Assembly (NCBI GenBank): GCA_019419585.1
Contig: DXZQ01000004.1
Span: 34,276-98,275, forward strand
Direction: 5' to 3'
Origin: Collinsella sp.
GTDB lineage: Bacteria > Actinomycetota > Coriobacteriia > Coriobacteriales > Coriobacteriaceae
Length of the DNA: 64,000 nt
The first letter of the stretch is position 1; every line of letters begins with the position of its first letter. Below the pieces are notes generated by a model. It saw only the letters and a list, made by a program, of their open reading frames with translations, was not told the origin of the DNA and searched no databases. The position numbers and the translations under genes are program-made. Shown here one piece after another: positions 40,161-52,737 of the stretch.

Positions 40161-42296
40161 CTAATGGATAAGCTTAAAGTCCAAGTGCCCACGCGTGGTA
40201 TTGACGCGCGAGACCTCGATAATCACGCGCTGGCCCAGTTCATAGCGAGTCCCCGTGTCGGCGCCCGTCAGCGTAAGCGCGTCCTCGTCGAACTCGAACC
40301 ACTCGTTGCCCAGGCTCTTGATCGAAACCAAGCCTTCGACCTGCGTCAGGTCCAAGCGTACGAACAGGCCCATACTGCTGACCCATGAGACCGTTCCGGC
40401 ATAGCGCTCGCCCAGACGGTCCTCATAGTACTGGGCAATCTTGATCTTTTGCGTCGCATGGCTGGCGGCATCTGCCGCGCGCTCGGCATCGCTGCATGCG
40501 CGGCAGATCTGCGGCAGAATGCGCGGCAGCGACTCGCGCCCCTTGCCGATCAGCCGCGGCGTACGGACCAAGGCGTCCTTGCCGCCGAGCTGCTCATAGG
40601 CCAACTGCAGCTTGAGTACGCGGTGCACCACCAGATCGGGGTAGCGACGGATGGGACTCGTAAAGTGACAGTAGCACGGCGCGGCGAGCGCAAAGTGGCC
40701 CTCGTTGTGCGGCTTGTACAGCGCGCGCTGCATGCTGCGCAGAAGCAGCGTGTTGACGAGCGGTGCGTTGGCCGTACCGGCGGCAGCATCGACTGCAGCC
40801 TGCAGCTCATCGGGACTCCCCAGGGCAATACCGGCCGCGCGGCGATCATCGATGATGCCCAGCTGCGCCAACGCCACGGCGGCACCGTGCAGGCTATCGG
40901 GACTGGGATCATCGTGCACGCGATAGCAAGCCTCAATGTCGCGGTCGGCCAGCCACTCGGCCACGCACTCGTTGGCGAGCAGCATGGCCTCCTCGATTAG
41001 CGACGTGGCGCACGAGCGCTCGCGGGCCACGATCTGCACGGGCACACCGTCCTCGTCCAAGAGCGCGCGGATCTCGGCCGTATCAAAGTCGACCGAACCG
41101 CGCGCGCGACGAATGCGGCGGCGGAGCTCCGCAAGCTCGTTGGCGGCAACCAAAAAATCACCCAGGTCGACGTTATAGCCGCGGGCTGCCTCTTCGCATG
41201 CAAGCCCACGCTCAAGCGCCTCCTCGCGCGAGGCCTCGGCAGCCGCAACATCCTCGGCGGCACCCTCCAGCACCCCATACTCCACCGCGCCGGCACGCAC
41301 CAGCAGCGCCTCGGCGCCGTCATAGTCCATACGCACACGCGAGCGAATCACGCTGGGGTACGGATCGTAATGCCGCACGCGACCCTGCGCATCGAGCTCG
41401 ATATCGACGGTAAACGCAAGACGGTCCTCGTCAGGGCGAAGCGAGCACAGGTCATTAGACAGGCGCTCGGGCAGCATGGGAAGCACGCGATCGGCCAGAT
41501 ACACCGATGTCGTACGATGGCGAGCCTCAAGATCGATATGCCCGTCCCAAGCCACATAGTGTGAAACGTCGGCGATATGCACGCCCAGCTTGTAGCCACC
41601 CTCGGGCGTGCGCTCAAGCGAAATGGCATCGTCAAAGTCGCGCGCGTCGACCGGGTCGATCGTGATGACAAAGCGGTCGCGCAGATCGCGGCGGAGCGGG
41701 TCCTTAAGCGCCGCGGACACATCGAGCGAAAGCCCCTCGGCCTCGTCCAGCGCGGCCTCGGGATAGCTATCGGTATAGCCATAACGCGCCATCACATATT
41801 GAACGCCCAAATCGGGCGCGTCATCTCCGCCAATGCGGCGTTCGATCGTCACGGTGCCCGATTCCAGGCGCGTCGGGTAGGTCAAAATGCGCGCGACAAC
41901 GGCATCACCCGGGTGGACACCCAGACGATCCGCCGAGGTATCCTCAGGCAGAATGAAGAAGTCGGCCTTCAGGCGCGAATCGAGCGGTTCAATCACACCG
42001 AGCGGACCGGCGGTCTGGTACGTGCCCACCACGCTTATAGCTGCGCGCTCAACCACGCCCTCGATCACGGCGCGACGCTCGCCATGCGGGCTGTTCTTAA
42101 TGCTCACGGCAACGGTATCGCCGTCCATGATCTCGCGCTTACCGCGACCCATGACCTTGTAGTCGCCATTCTCGGTTATGACATAGGCACTGTGCTCATG
42201 GAGCTGCACGCGCCCGGTCAGGCTCGGACGGCGTTCGCTGCGCACCGGCCCGCGCTTATTGCGAGCTCCACGCTTATGCTTGTTATTGCGCCCCAT
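40161..42296 (-). CDS. rnr: Ribonuclease R
   Basis: A 711-residue 3'-5' exoribonuclease. A basic N-terminal stretch (RNNKHKRGARNKRG), cold-shock-like domains, the RNB catalytic core (IDPVDARDFDDAISLE carries the metal-binding Asp residues) and a C-terminal S1 domain (VSWVSSMGLFVRLD). It degrades structured RNA and takes part in tmRNA-linked decay. ATG 42296 follows AAGGAGG. Confidence 0.93.
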   Translation of the reverse strand: MGRNNKHKRGARNKRGPVRSERRPSLTGRVQLHEHSAYVITENGDYKVMGRGKREIMDGDTVAVSIKNSPHGERRAVIEGVVERAAISVVGTYQTAGPLGVIEPLDSRLKADFFILPEDTSADRLGVHPGDAVVARILTYPTRLESGTVTIERRIGGDDAPDLGVQYVMARYGYTDSYPEAALDEAEGLSLDVSAALKDPLRRDLRDRFVITIDPVDARDFDDAISLERTPEGGYKLGVHIADVSHYVAWDGHIDLEARHRTTSVYLADRVLPMLPERLSNDLCSLRPDEDRLAFTVDIELDAQGRVRHYDPYPSVIRSRVRMDYDGAEALLVRAGAVEYGVLEGAAEDVAAAEASREEALERGLACEEAARGYNVDLGDFLVAANELAELRRRIRRARGSVDFDTAEIRALLDEDGVPVQIVARERSCATSLIEEAMLLANECVAEWLADRDIEACYRVHDDPSPDSLHGAAVALAQLGIIDDRRAAGIALGSPDELQAAVDAAAGTANAPLVNTLLLRSMQRALYKPHNEGHFALAAPCYCHFTSPIRRYPDLVVHRVLKLQLAYEQLGGKDALVRTPRLIGKGRESLPRILPQICRACSDAERAADAASHATQKIKIAQYYEDRLGERYAGTVSWVSSMGLFVRLDLTQVEGLVSIKSLGNEWFEFDEDALTLTGADTGTRYELGQRVIIEVSRVNTTRGHLDFKLIH

Positions 42297-42373
42297 GGCG
42301 CCTCCTTGCTATCGATTGCGAACTCCAAAGAGTCTACCCAAATGATTCGCTTTCCTGCCGTCCCCTAGGGATC

Positions 42374-42408
42374 AAAAAACGGGCCGCCCCATAAGAGACG
42401 ACCCGTTG
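42374..42408 (-). terminator. Terminator of ftsEX
   Basis: An imperfect hairpin AACGGGTC...GGCCCGTT is followed on the minus strand by TTTTTTGATC, 23 bases past the ftsX stop. Confidence 0.8.
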
Positions 42409-42430
42409 GAAGGGTGAATTCCAGGCATGC

Positions 42431-43351
42431 CTACACGCGCAGGTAGCGGCGCATGGCGATGGCAGAACCAAAGAGACCGATAATCACGCCGACCAGAATC
42501 AGCGCAGCATAGGTCACCAGGTAGTACTGCATCGGCAGGGCAAACGACATCCAGCCGATGCTCTCCTGCAGACGCGGAATCATCAGATTGCGCAGCAGCT
42601 CCAGAACACCGATGGAAAGCAGCGAGCCCAAAATGGCCTGCAGTACGCCCTCGGTGATAAACGGGCCGCGAATGAAGCCGTTGCTGGCGCCGACCAGACG
42701 CATAATCGCAATCTCACGACGACGCGCCGTGATGGACAGGCGAATCGTGTTGTTGATGAAGATGAATGCGATAAAGGTCAGAAGGCCAACGAGTACCACG
42801 GCGGCGATGCGGATGTAGTTGGTCACCTGGAACAGGCGGCTCACTTCCTCCTGGCCGTACAGCACGCTCGCGTTGACGTCGCCGTCATCCGCGATCTTCT
42901 GGAAGTCGGCGTTCTTCTTGAGCTTCTTTGCCGTGCTCTCGACCTGAGACGGGTCATCCATCTCAATGGCGAAGGAGGCGGGCAGCGGGTTCTGGCCGTC
43001 GAGCGCGCTCATGGTGGCATCGGCGTTACCCGACATCTTGCTCGTGTACTCGGCCAGCGCGTCGTCCTTGTCCTTATAGGTCACGGACTTCACGTTACTC
43101 CACGTTTTGAGCTCGGCCTCAAAGGCCTGAACATCGGCCTGATCGGCGTCATCGCTAATAAAGGCGTTAATGACAACCTGATCCTCGACGGTGCCGATCA
43201 CGGAGTTCAGCATCGCGGAGCCCATGATGAACAGGCCGATGATAAACAGCGAAAGGAAGATCGTGATGACGGCGCCGAGCGAGGTAGTCCAGTTACGGAA
43301 GAAGTGGCTGATTGCCTCTTTGAAGGAGTAGCCCACGTTAGTTGGTGCCAT
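42431..43351 (-). CDS. ftsX: Cell division protein FtsX
   Basis: A 306-residue membrane protein with four membrane segments (about 25-50, 180-205, 235-255, 280-302) and an extracellular loop of about 130 residues after the first. With FtsE it controls cell-wall hydrolases at the division site. The ATG at 43351 overlaps the end of ftsE by 14 bases, so translation is coupled. Length is normal. Confidence 0.93.
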   Translation of the reverse strand: MAPTNVGYSFKEAISHFFRNWTTSLGAVITIFLSLFIIGLFIMGSAMLNSVIGTVEDQVVINAFISDDADQADVQAFEAELKTWSNVKSVTYKDKDDALAEYTSKMSGNADATMSALDGQNPLPASFAIEMDDPSQVESTAKKLKKNADFQKIADDGDVNASVLYGQEEVSRLFQVTNYIRIAAVVLVGLLTFIAFIFINNTIRLSITARRREIAIMRLVGASNGFIRGPFITEGVLQAILGSLLSIGVLELLRNLMIPRLQESIGWMSFALPMQYYLVTYAALILVGVIIGLFGSAIAMRRYLRV

Positions 43352-44558
43352 AGTTGCCGTAACCTCCCCTCTCCTGGTCGCGGATAACGTGGCCGCCCTC
43401 GAGGGCAATCACGCGACGGTGCATGCTATCGACCATCTCGCGGTCGTGCGTGGCGACGATCACGGTGGTGCCGGTGCGGTTAATGCGCTCGAGCAGCTTC
43501 ATGATGCCCAGCGAGATCGCCGGGTCGAGGTTACCCGTGGGCTCGTCGCAGATCAGCAGCGGCGGACGGTTGACCATAGCGCGGGCGACGGCAACGCGCT
43601 GCTGCTCGCCACCGGAAAGCTGGTCGGGCAGCGAGTCCATCTGATCGGCCAGACCGACCAGACGCAGCACCTCGGGCACCTGGCTGCGAATGACGCCCTT
43701 GGGCTTGCCGATGCACTGCAGAGCAAACGCCACGTTTTCGTAGGCGGTTTTTTGCGGCAGGAGCTTAAAGTCCTGGAACACGGCGCCAATCTGGCGGCGC
43801 AGGAACGGAACCTTGCGGTTCTTGATCTTCATGAGGTCCTGACCGGCAACCAGGATGCGACCGCTCGTCGGCTTGACGTCGCGGTTGAGCGTCGACAGCA
43901 GCGTGGTCTTACCCGAGCCGGAGTGACCGACCAGGAAGACGAACTCGCCCGGATAGATCTCGATGTTGATGTCGTCGAGTGCAGGCTTGTTGGGCTGTGC
44001 CGGATAGATCTTGGTGACATGCTCCATAAGGATGACGGGCTCGACACCGGCCTGCTTGGCCATCTTCTTGCGGCTGGCCTGCGGATCGATGGGCGCAAAC
44101 ACCGACGTAAAATCGGGGTTGTTGAGCGCGTTATCGAGGCTTGCGACCTCGGCTGCCTGATCGCTCTCGACCACCGGGGCAGCAGGCTGCGTGGGATCGG
44201 GAATAGCGGCAAAGAGGCCAGACTGCGCAGGCTGAGGAGCCGGTGTCGCAGGAGCCATGGGGTCGGGAATGCCGGCCATGCTAGGCTGCGGCGCGGCGGC
44301 GCCAGTCTGAGGCTGCTCCACGCGAGCGGTCACAGCCTGAACGGGCTCAAAACCCGCCGTGCCGGAAAGCGCAGCATCGCTGGTGGGATTGTAGGCAAAG
44401 GGATCGGATGCCGGCTGTGCCTGATCTGCCGGCTGAGCGGGGGCCTGAGCAACAGGCTGGCCCTCTGAATCCGGAGTGGCGAAACGACTGCCCTGGACGC
44501 CTGTCTGCGTCTTGGGGGCATCATCGCCCGCACCGGAGGTACGGAAGTGGTTACCCAC
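43338..44558 (-). CDS. ftsE: Cell division ATP-binding protein FtsE with long N-terminal extension
   Basis: 406 residues. The ABC ATPase (from about 175) has GHSGSGKTT (Walker A), LSGGEQQRVAVARA (signature) and LLICDEPTGNLD (Walker B). Ahead of it lie about 174 residues rich in Pro, Ala and Gln with no fold, absent from usual FtsE (about 230 residues). The GTG at 44558 has a good AAGGAG, and no later start has a convincing site, so the extension looks real. It may tether partners at the division site; that is inference. Confidence 0.92.
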   Translation of the reverse strand: MGNHFRTSGAGDDAPKTQTGVQGSRFATPDSEGQPVAQAPAQPADQAQPASDPFAYNPTSDAALSGTAGFEPVQAVTARVEQPQTGAAAPQPSMAGIPDPMAPATPAPQPAQSGLFAAIPDPTQPAAPVVESDQAAEVASLDNALNNPDFTSVFAPIDPQASRKKMAKQAGVEPVILMEHVTKIYPAQPNKPALDDINIEIYPGEFVFLVGHSGSGKTTLLSTLNRDVKPTSGRILVAGQDLMKIKNRKVPFLRRQIGAVFQDFKLLPQKTAYENVAFALQCIGKPKGVIRSQVPEVLRLVGLADQMDSLPDQLSGGEQQRVAVARAMVNRPPLLICDEPTGNLDPAISLGIMKLLERINRTGTTVIVATHDREMVDSMHRRVIALEGGHVIRDQERGGYGNYGTN

Positions 44559-45009
44559 TGGTGCTCCTTATCGTCGTGCGTTTAAACTACATGAGCGCTT
44601 TACATTTTAGCAGCATTAGCTTTGCTGCACATAAGAAGCATGGCGGGCTTTGGGATCCCACCGGCCGGGCGCAGGGTTACCTCCCAAATCGTCCTCGCGC
44701 ATGGCCGGCATTTGTCCTGCTCCTGCGGAGCTGCGGACAAACGCCGGCCTGCGCTGCGGAAAGATTTGGGAGGTAACCCTGCGCCCGGCCTGCGGCTACT
44801 ATGGGGCCGACGCACCAACTTGAGATGCTGCGCATACAAAGTTGGAAGGGTCTGAATTGCACTTTGTTGGGATGGGCCCGTTTCCCCATGGGAACTTTGC
44901 TTGGCAGGACTCTAATTTAAATTCAACAAAAACAGGGGCGCCCTCTTTGGGGATGCCCCTGTTCTGGCTTGGATGTGGTTGTTGAGACGATACTTTGCCT
45001 CGTCTTGCC
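44559..45009. repeat. Non-coding stretch with a nested long palindrome
   Basis: A perfect 28-bp inverted repeat (44663-44690 and 44763-44790; GCAGGGTTACCTCCCAAATC at its core) encloses a second 14-bp pair (44704-44717 and 44735-44748, GCCGGC...GGACAAA). The 128-bp cruciform could be a non-autonomous element or a strong RNA structure. No gene was recognised here. Confidence 0.85.
44925..44962 (-). terminator. Terminator of the transketolase genes
   Basis: AACAGGGGC / GCCCCTGTT is followed on the minus strand by TTTTTGTTG, 47 bases past the stop. Confidence 0.85.
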
Positions 45010-45951
45010 TTATGCCAAGAACTCCTTGGTGGTCGCCACGATGTTGGCGGCGTCCAGGCCGTACTTGTGCAGGAGCTCGGCGCCCGGGCCGGACTCGCCA
45101 AAGGTATCGTTGACGCCGATCTTCTTGAGCGGCGTCGGGCACTGCTCGCACAGGACGTCGGCAACGGCGCTGCCCAGGCCACCGATCACAGAGTGCTCCT
45201 CGACGGTCACGACGTGGCCGGTCTTGGTGGCGCTCTTGACGATCAGGTCGGCATCGATGGGCTTGATGGTGTGCATGTTGATGACCTCGGCGTCGATGCC
45301 CTCGGCAGCGAGCTGCTCGGCAGCCTCGAGAGCCTCGCCGACCATCAGGCCGCAGGCGATGATGGTCACATCGGCGCCCTCGCGCATGACAATGCCGCGG
45401 CCCAACTCGAACTTGTAGGTCTCGGGGTCGTTGATAACCGGCGAGGCCAGACGGGCAAAGCGCATGTACACGGGGCCGTCGCACTCGTAGGCGGCGCGCG
45501 TCACGGCACGGGCCTCCACGTCGTCGGCGGGAACGATAACGGTCATGCCGGGGATGACGCGCATCAGGGCGATATCCTCGCAGCACTGATGCGTAGCGCC
45601 GTCCTCGCCCACCGAAATACCGGCGTGCGTGGCGCCGATCTTAACGTTAAGGTGCGGGTAGCCGATGGAGTTGCGGACCTGCTCAAAGGCGCGACCAGCG
45701 GCGAACATGGCAAAGGTGCTCGCAAAGGCAACGCGACCGGTGGTTGCGATACCGGCGGCAACACCCATCAGGTTGCTCTCGGCAATGCCCACATCGAAGA
45801 AGCGATCGGGGCAAGCGGCCTTAAACTTGCCGGTCTGCGTGGCGGCGGCCAGGTCGGCGTCGAGGACCACAAAGTCATCGTGCTCGTTGGCGAGCTCGAC
45901 GAGGGCCTCGCCGTAGCTTACGCGCGTGGCGATTATCTTGACGTCTGCCAT
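45010..45951 (-). CDS. Transketolase, C-terminal subunit
   Basis: 313 residues: the pyrimidine-binding domain (FVVLDADLAAATQTGKF; DVGIAESNLMGVAAGIA with the cofactor Glu) and the C-terminal regulatory domain. It works with the gene just upstream as the two halves of transketolase, moving two-carbon units in the non-oxidative pentose phosphate pathway. ATG 45951 lies 1 base after the stop of the first half. Confidence 0.93.
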   Translation of the reverse strand: MADVKIIATRVSYGEALVELANEHDDFVVLDADLAAATQTGKFKAACPDRFFDVGIAESNLMGVAAGIATTGRVAFASTFAMFAAGRAFEQVRNSIGYPHLNVKIGATHAGISVGEDGATHQCCEDIALMRVIPGMTVIVPADDVEARAVTRAAYECDGPVYMRFARLASPVINDPETYKFELGRGIVMREGADVTIIACGLMVGEALEAAEQLAAEGIDAEVINMHTIKPIDADLIVKSATKTGHVVTVEEHSVIGGLGSAVADVLCEQCPTPLKKIGVNDTFGESGPGAELLHKYGLDAANIVATTKEFLA

Positions 45952-45952
45952 C

Positions 45953-46783
45953 CTAGAGCTCCTCTCCGGCGGCCGTGAGCTCTGCCATGGCCTGCTCAAA
46001 CTGTTCATCGTTGGGGGCCTTGCCGTGCCAACCCACCTGGTTCTCCATAAAGGACACGCCCTTGCCCTTTGTGGTCTCCGCGATAATGGCAGTCGGCTGC
46101 CCCTTGGTGGCGCGAGCCTCGGCAAAGGCGGCGCGAATCTGGTCGAAATCGTTGCCGTCGGCGAGCTCCACCACATGGAACTTGAAGGCGCGGAACTTGT
46201 CGGCGAGCGGCATGGGGTCGTTGACTTCCTCGACGGGGCCATCGATCTGCAGACCGTTGTGGTCGACGATCACGCAGAGGTTATCGAGCTGCTGGTTGCC
46301 GGCAAACATGGCGGCCTCCCAGACCTGGCCCTCCTCGCTCTCGCCATCGCCCAGCAGGGCGTAGGTGCGATAGTCGTCGCCCCAGTGCTTGGCGGCAACG
46401 GCCATGCCCACGGCGGCGGAAATGCCCTGGCCGAGCGAACCGGTGGACATGTCAACGCCCGGAGTGTCGTTCATGTTGGGATGACCCTGCAGGTGGCTGC
46501 CGATGTGGCGCAGCGTCTCAAGATCCTCCTTGGGGAAGAACCCACGCTCGGCGAGCACAGCGTACAGACCAGGCGCACAGTGGCCCTTAGAAAGCACAAA
46601 GCGATCGCGGTCGGCCTTGCGGGGATCGGCCGGGTCGACGTTCATTTCCTCAAAGTACAGATAGGTCATGATGTCGGCAGCGCCGAGCGAACCGCCCGGA
46701 TGGCCGGACTTGGCAGCGTGCACGCCGGTGACGATGCCCTTCCTTACCTCGTTGGCAACCTTTTTGAGCTCTTCGTCGCTCAT
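45953..46783 (-). CDS. Transketolase, N-terminal subunit
   Basis: 276 residues: the thiamine-pyrophosphate-binding half, with SGHPGGSLG, LSKGHCAPGLYA and the GDGESEEGQVWEA metal/TPP motif. A split transketolase is usual in many anaerobes. The ATG at 46783 follows AAGGAAGG. Confidence 0.93.
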   Translation of the reverse strand: MSDEELKKVANEVRKGIVTGVHAAKSGHPGGSLGAADIMTYLYFEEMNVDPADPRKADRDRFVLSKGHCAPGLYAVLAERGFFPKEDLETLRHIGSHLQGHPNMNDTPGVDMSTGSLGQGISAAVGMAVAAKHWGDDYRTYALLGDGESEEGQVWEAAMFAGNQQLDNLCVIVDHNGLQIDGPVEEVNDPMPLADKFRAFKFHVVELADGNDFDQIRAAFAEARATKGQPTAIIAETTKGKGVSFMENQVGWHGKAPNDEQFEQAMAELTAAGEEL

Positions 46784-46991
46784 TGTGCCTTCCTTTCATC
46801 CTCTTTAGACAAGATGCGCACGGCACGGAAAGGTAATCCCAACCCAGCCGCGATGCACGTACGTCCTTCATTATGCTGGAAACTGATGGCTTTACCAGAC
46901 TTTTTATCATTATTTGAGCAATTGAGCAGGCAGAACCGCTGATGAAACGGTTTATCAATGTGAACGTCTTTTGGATGGAACGCGGTCGACC

Positions 46992-47882
46992 CTACGCGTT
47001 AATGTCCTTAAAGCCCTCACCGAAGGCTTCCGTAACGTCGGCGACCGTCACAATGGCGTGAGGATCGCGCTCGCGCACGATCGTTTTGAGGGTGTTGAGC
47101 TCTCGACGGCTAACGATCACCATGATCACCGGCTTCTCGACGCCCGAATACATACCGGTCGCCTTTAATTTGGTGCAGCCGCGGCCCAGACCATACATGA
47201 TGTCGGCCGCGATATCGGGGAAGTTGTCCGAGATGATGAGTACCATACGACGCTTATTGCCGCCATCGACCACGGCATCGATCACATAGCCGCTAATCAC
47301 CATCGAAAGTCCTGCGTACAGAGCATTTTCGAGCGAAAAGACCGGAGCCGATGCCGCACATACGGCAACGTCGATTGCCATGACGGTCGAGCCCACCGGC
47401 AGCGAGGTGTTACGCGAGATGATTTGGCCAATCGTGTCCGAGCCGCCGGTATTGGCGCCGGCGCGCAACACCATGCCGTAACCGATACCCGTAATAATGC
47501 CGCCCCACATAGCGGGAAGCATCAGGTCTGCATGTGCCAGAGGCGCTACAAACGGGGCAAACAGATCGGTAAAGAAGCCCAGCAGCACAAAGCCCGTCGC
47601 CGTCTGCACCACGTAGAACATGCCGCCCTCGCGCATAACGACCAGTAACAGCAAGACGTTCATCACGATCGTCTGAATACCAACGGGAAGCGATAGGCCG
47701 CGCGATGCGCCGACCGCCTGGATAATGGTGGCAAGGCCCGTAACGCCACCGGCAGCAAGGCCGTTGGGAATCAAAAACAGGTCGGTCGCAATAGCGGCCA
47801 GAGCGCACCCCAACATAATCTGGGGCAGGTCATGAAAGAAGTTCATCGATAGAATGCGCTTGATGTCCAGACGATATGCCAT
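46992..47882 (-). CDS. YitT-family membrane protein
   Basis: 296 residues: about six membrane segments (GLAAGGVTGLATI; RAGANTGGSDTIGQII) and a C-terminal cytoplasmic DUF2179 domain (GVEKPVIMVIVSRRELNTLK). Common in Firmicutes and Actinobacteria; substrate unknown. ATG 47882 follows GGGAGG by 5 bases. Confidence 0.88.
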   Translation of the reverse strand: MAYRLDIKRILSMNFFHDLPQIMLGCALAAIATDLFLIPNGLAAGGVTGLATIIQAVGASRGLSLPVGIQTIVMNVLLLLVVMREGGMFYVVQTATGFVLLGFFTDLFAPFVAPLAHADLMLPAMWGGIITGIGYGMVLRAGANTGGSDTIGQIISRNTSLPVGSTVMAIDVAVCAASAPVFSLENALYAGLSMVISGYVIDAVVDGGNKRRMVLIISDNFPDIAADIMYGLGRGCTKLKATGMYSGVEKPVIMVIVSRRELNTLKTIVRERDPHAIVTVADVTEAFGEGFKDINA

Positions 47883-47996
47883 GCTACCTCCCTCAAAAAA
47901 GCGCACCCAAACGGATGCGCTTCGAACTTCTTGCTGTATTCGATTCTACCGATTCGCCAAACAAAAACCACCCCTGCGCAGGGTTAATTCTGGATA

Positions 47997-48022
47997 CAAA
48001 ACCACCCTGCTCGGAGGGTTTT
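47997..48022 (-). terminator. Possible terminator of secA-prfB
   Basis: A short stem ACCCT/AGGGT is followed on the minus strand by GGTTTTG. A similar GGGTGG/ACCCTGC motif lies 30 bases on, and a second stem (AAACCGGGCGGTTT) lies at 48036-48052. Confidence 0.4.
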
Positions 48023-48048
48023 ATCCATTTCCACATAAACCGGGCGGT

Positions 48049-49196
48049 TTATGCAGATGGAGTCTCCGCGTCAGCGTTGCCAGTGGCCCAGCGATGGTAG
48101 CCAATAACAAACGGGTCCAGGTCGCCATCGTCAAGAACGGCCTCGACATTGCTGGTCTCCACGCCCGAGCGCAGATCCTTGACCATCTGGTACGGGTAGA
48201 GCACGTAGCTGCGAATCTGGTTGCCAAAACCGATCGTGGTCTTGGGTCCGCGAATCTCATCCAGGGCCTCAGCGCGCTTTTCGAGCTCAATCTCGTACAG
48301 GCGCGCCTTGAGGATCTGCATGCACGCGGCCTTGTTCTGGATCTGGCTGCGCTCGTTTTGGCAGGTCACCACAATGCCGCTGGGAAAATGCGTCACGCGC
48401 ACGGCGGAGTCGGTGGTGTTGACACCCTGGCCGCCCGGGCCGCTTGCATGGTACACGTCGACGCGAATGTCATCGGGACTAATCTCGATATCGATATCGT
48501 CGGGCAGCACGGGGATGACCTCGACGCCAGCGAACGTGGTCTGGCGGCGCTTCTTGTCGTCGGTGGGGCTAATGCGCACCAAGCGGTGGACGCCGGCCTC
48601 GGCGCGCAGCATGCCAAATGCGTCCTTGCCCTCGACGGTAAAGGTCGCGCGGTCGATGCCGATAACCTCGGCAGCGGGGCAGTCGTTAATCGTGACCTTC
48701 CAGCCGCGACGCTGGCAGTACTTCATGTACATCTTAAAGAGCATGAAGGTCCAGTCCTGGGCCTCCAGGCCACCCTGTCCGGGCTTGATGGTCACAATGG
48801 CATCGCCGTGATCGAACTCACCGGTAAACCAGCTCGAAAGCTCAAGTTCATCGATGGCACGGGCCAGGCGCTCAGTCGTGGCTGTAGCCTCCTCGCGAAG
48901 GGCGGCGGCGTCGGGGTCATCCCCCATCTCCTCGGCAAGCTCCAGCGCGGCGCGGGCATCGGAAAGCTCGCCGCGCGCGTTGTCCACGGCAGCGATATCT
49001 TCCTTGGTGCGCGCGATTTCCTCCATGGTGGCACGGGCGGCGTCGGCGTCATCCCAAAAGCCGGGGGCCACGCTTTTGGCCTCGAGCTCGGACACGCGGG
49101 TACGCTTCTCGTCCAGGTGGAGATACGATTCGACTTCACCGAGCCGGTCCGCAAACGCGTCCAGCTCGGCGGGCGTTACCTCTAAAGCCTCAGCCA

Positions 49197-49197
<1 letters not shown>
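48049..49197 (-). CDS. prfB: Peptide chain release factor 2
   Basis: 382 residues with the catalytic GGQ in SGPGGQGVN. The stop-codon-reading tripeptide, SPF in nearly all RF2, reads SPT here (LVRISPTDDKKRRQTTF). The common autoregulatory in-frame TGA near codon 26 is absent: the frame is open from the ATG. That ATG (49197) overlaps the secA stop as TAATG, so translation is coupled to secA. TGA is used as a stop in this window (for instance murR), so the factor is needed. Confidence 0.95.
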
Positions 49198-52004
<2,807 letters not shown>

Positions 52005-52311
52005 GTGGTTTTCCTTTTTGGCCATCGCCCACGCCGTGCAGCTGCGGGCGAGTTAAACACAGATGATTGTACTTTAGCCAAACAAGGCGCGGCCTATACG
52101 GTCGACCTCGACCGCCACGTAATAACTATGACTAACCTGCCACAATGGGACAGGTTTATTTTGGCAAGTTTTATCTGAGCAAACGCCGTCTCTCTGCCAT
52201 TTGGTGCCACGGGGACAGGTTAGCTTGCACCAATAAAAAGAAAAGGGCCGCGCACCCAAATGGATGCACGGCCCTCATGCCATGAATGCGAGTGATTCCG
52301 CGGCGAGCTAT
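52005..52311. repeat. Intergenic stretch with AACCTGCC repeat copy 2 and rpmE terminator
   Basis: 52134-52173 holds a near copy of the 40003-40045 inverted repeat; 52211-52220 has GGGGACAGGT followed by TTGCACC as at 17253. The hairpin GGGCCG...CGGCCC (52245-52274) followed on the minus strand by TTTTCTTTTT ends rpmE. Confidence 0.7.
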
Positions 52312-52737
52312 TTACTCAGCAGCCTCGGTGGTCTCGGCCTCGGCAGCGGCCTCCTCGACGGGAGCCTCTGCGGGAGCCTCGGCGGCCTGCTTGGCAGCCT
52401 CCTCGGCGAACTTAGCGGCACGCTTAGCCTTCTCGGCAGCCTTAGCCTCAGCGGCGGCCTTGCGAGCGGCCTCGGCCTCAGCAGCCTTGGCGGCCTTGGC
52501 AGCCTTGGCCTCCTCAGCCTTCTTGAGCTGGGCGGCAGCGGCGCCACCGAACTTGTCGGCGAAGCGCTGGACGCGTCCACCGGTGTCGACGAACTTCTGC
52601 TGGCCGGTGTAGAACGGGTGGCACTCGTTGCAAAGCTCGACCTTCATCTCAGACACGGTAGCGTGCGTCTTGAAGGTGTTGCCGCAGGAGCACGTCACCG
52701 TGCACTCGACATACTGGGGATGGATACCCTGCTTCAT
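52312..52737 (-). CDS. rpmE: Ribosomal protein L31 with long Ala/Glu/Lys tail
   Basis: 141 residues. The first 70 are L31 of the zinc-binding type (CTVTCSCGN, Cys16 and Cys18; CNECHPFYTGQQKF, Cys36 and Cys39). The other 70 are a low-complexity helix-forming tail of Ala, Glu and Lys, about doubling the usual length. Two small hairpins in the leader (52760-52780, 52788-52808) might be autoregulatory. ATG 52737 follows AAGGAG. Confidence 0.93.
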   Translation of the reverse strand: MKQGIHPQYVECTVTCSCGNTFKTHATVSEMKVELCNECHPFYTGQQKFVDTGGRVQRFADKFGGAAAAQLKKAEEAKAAKAAKAAEAEAARKAAAEAKAAEKAKRAAKFAEEAAKQAAEAPAEAPVEEAAAEAETTEAAE

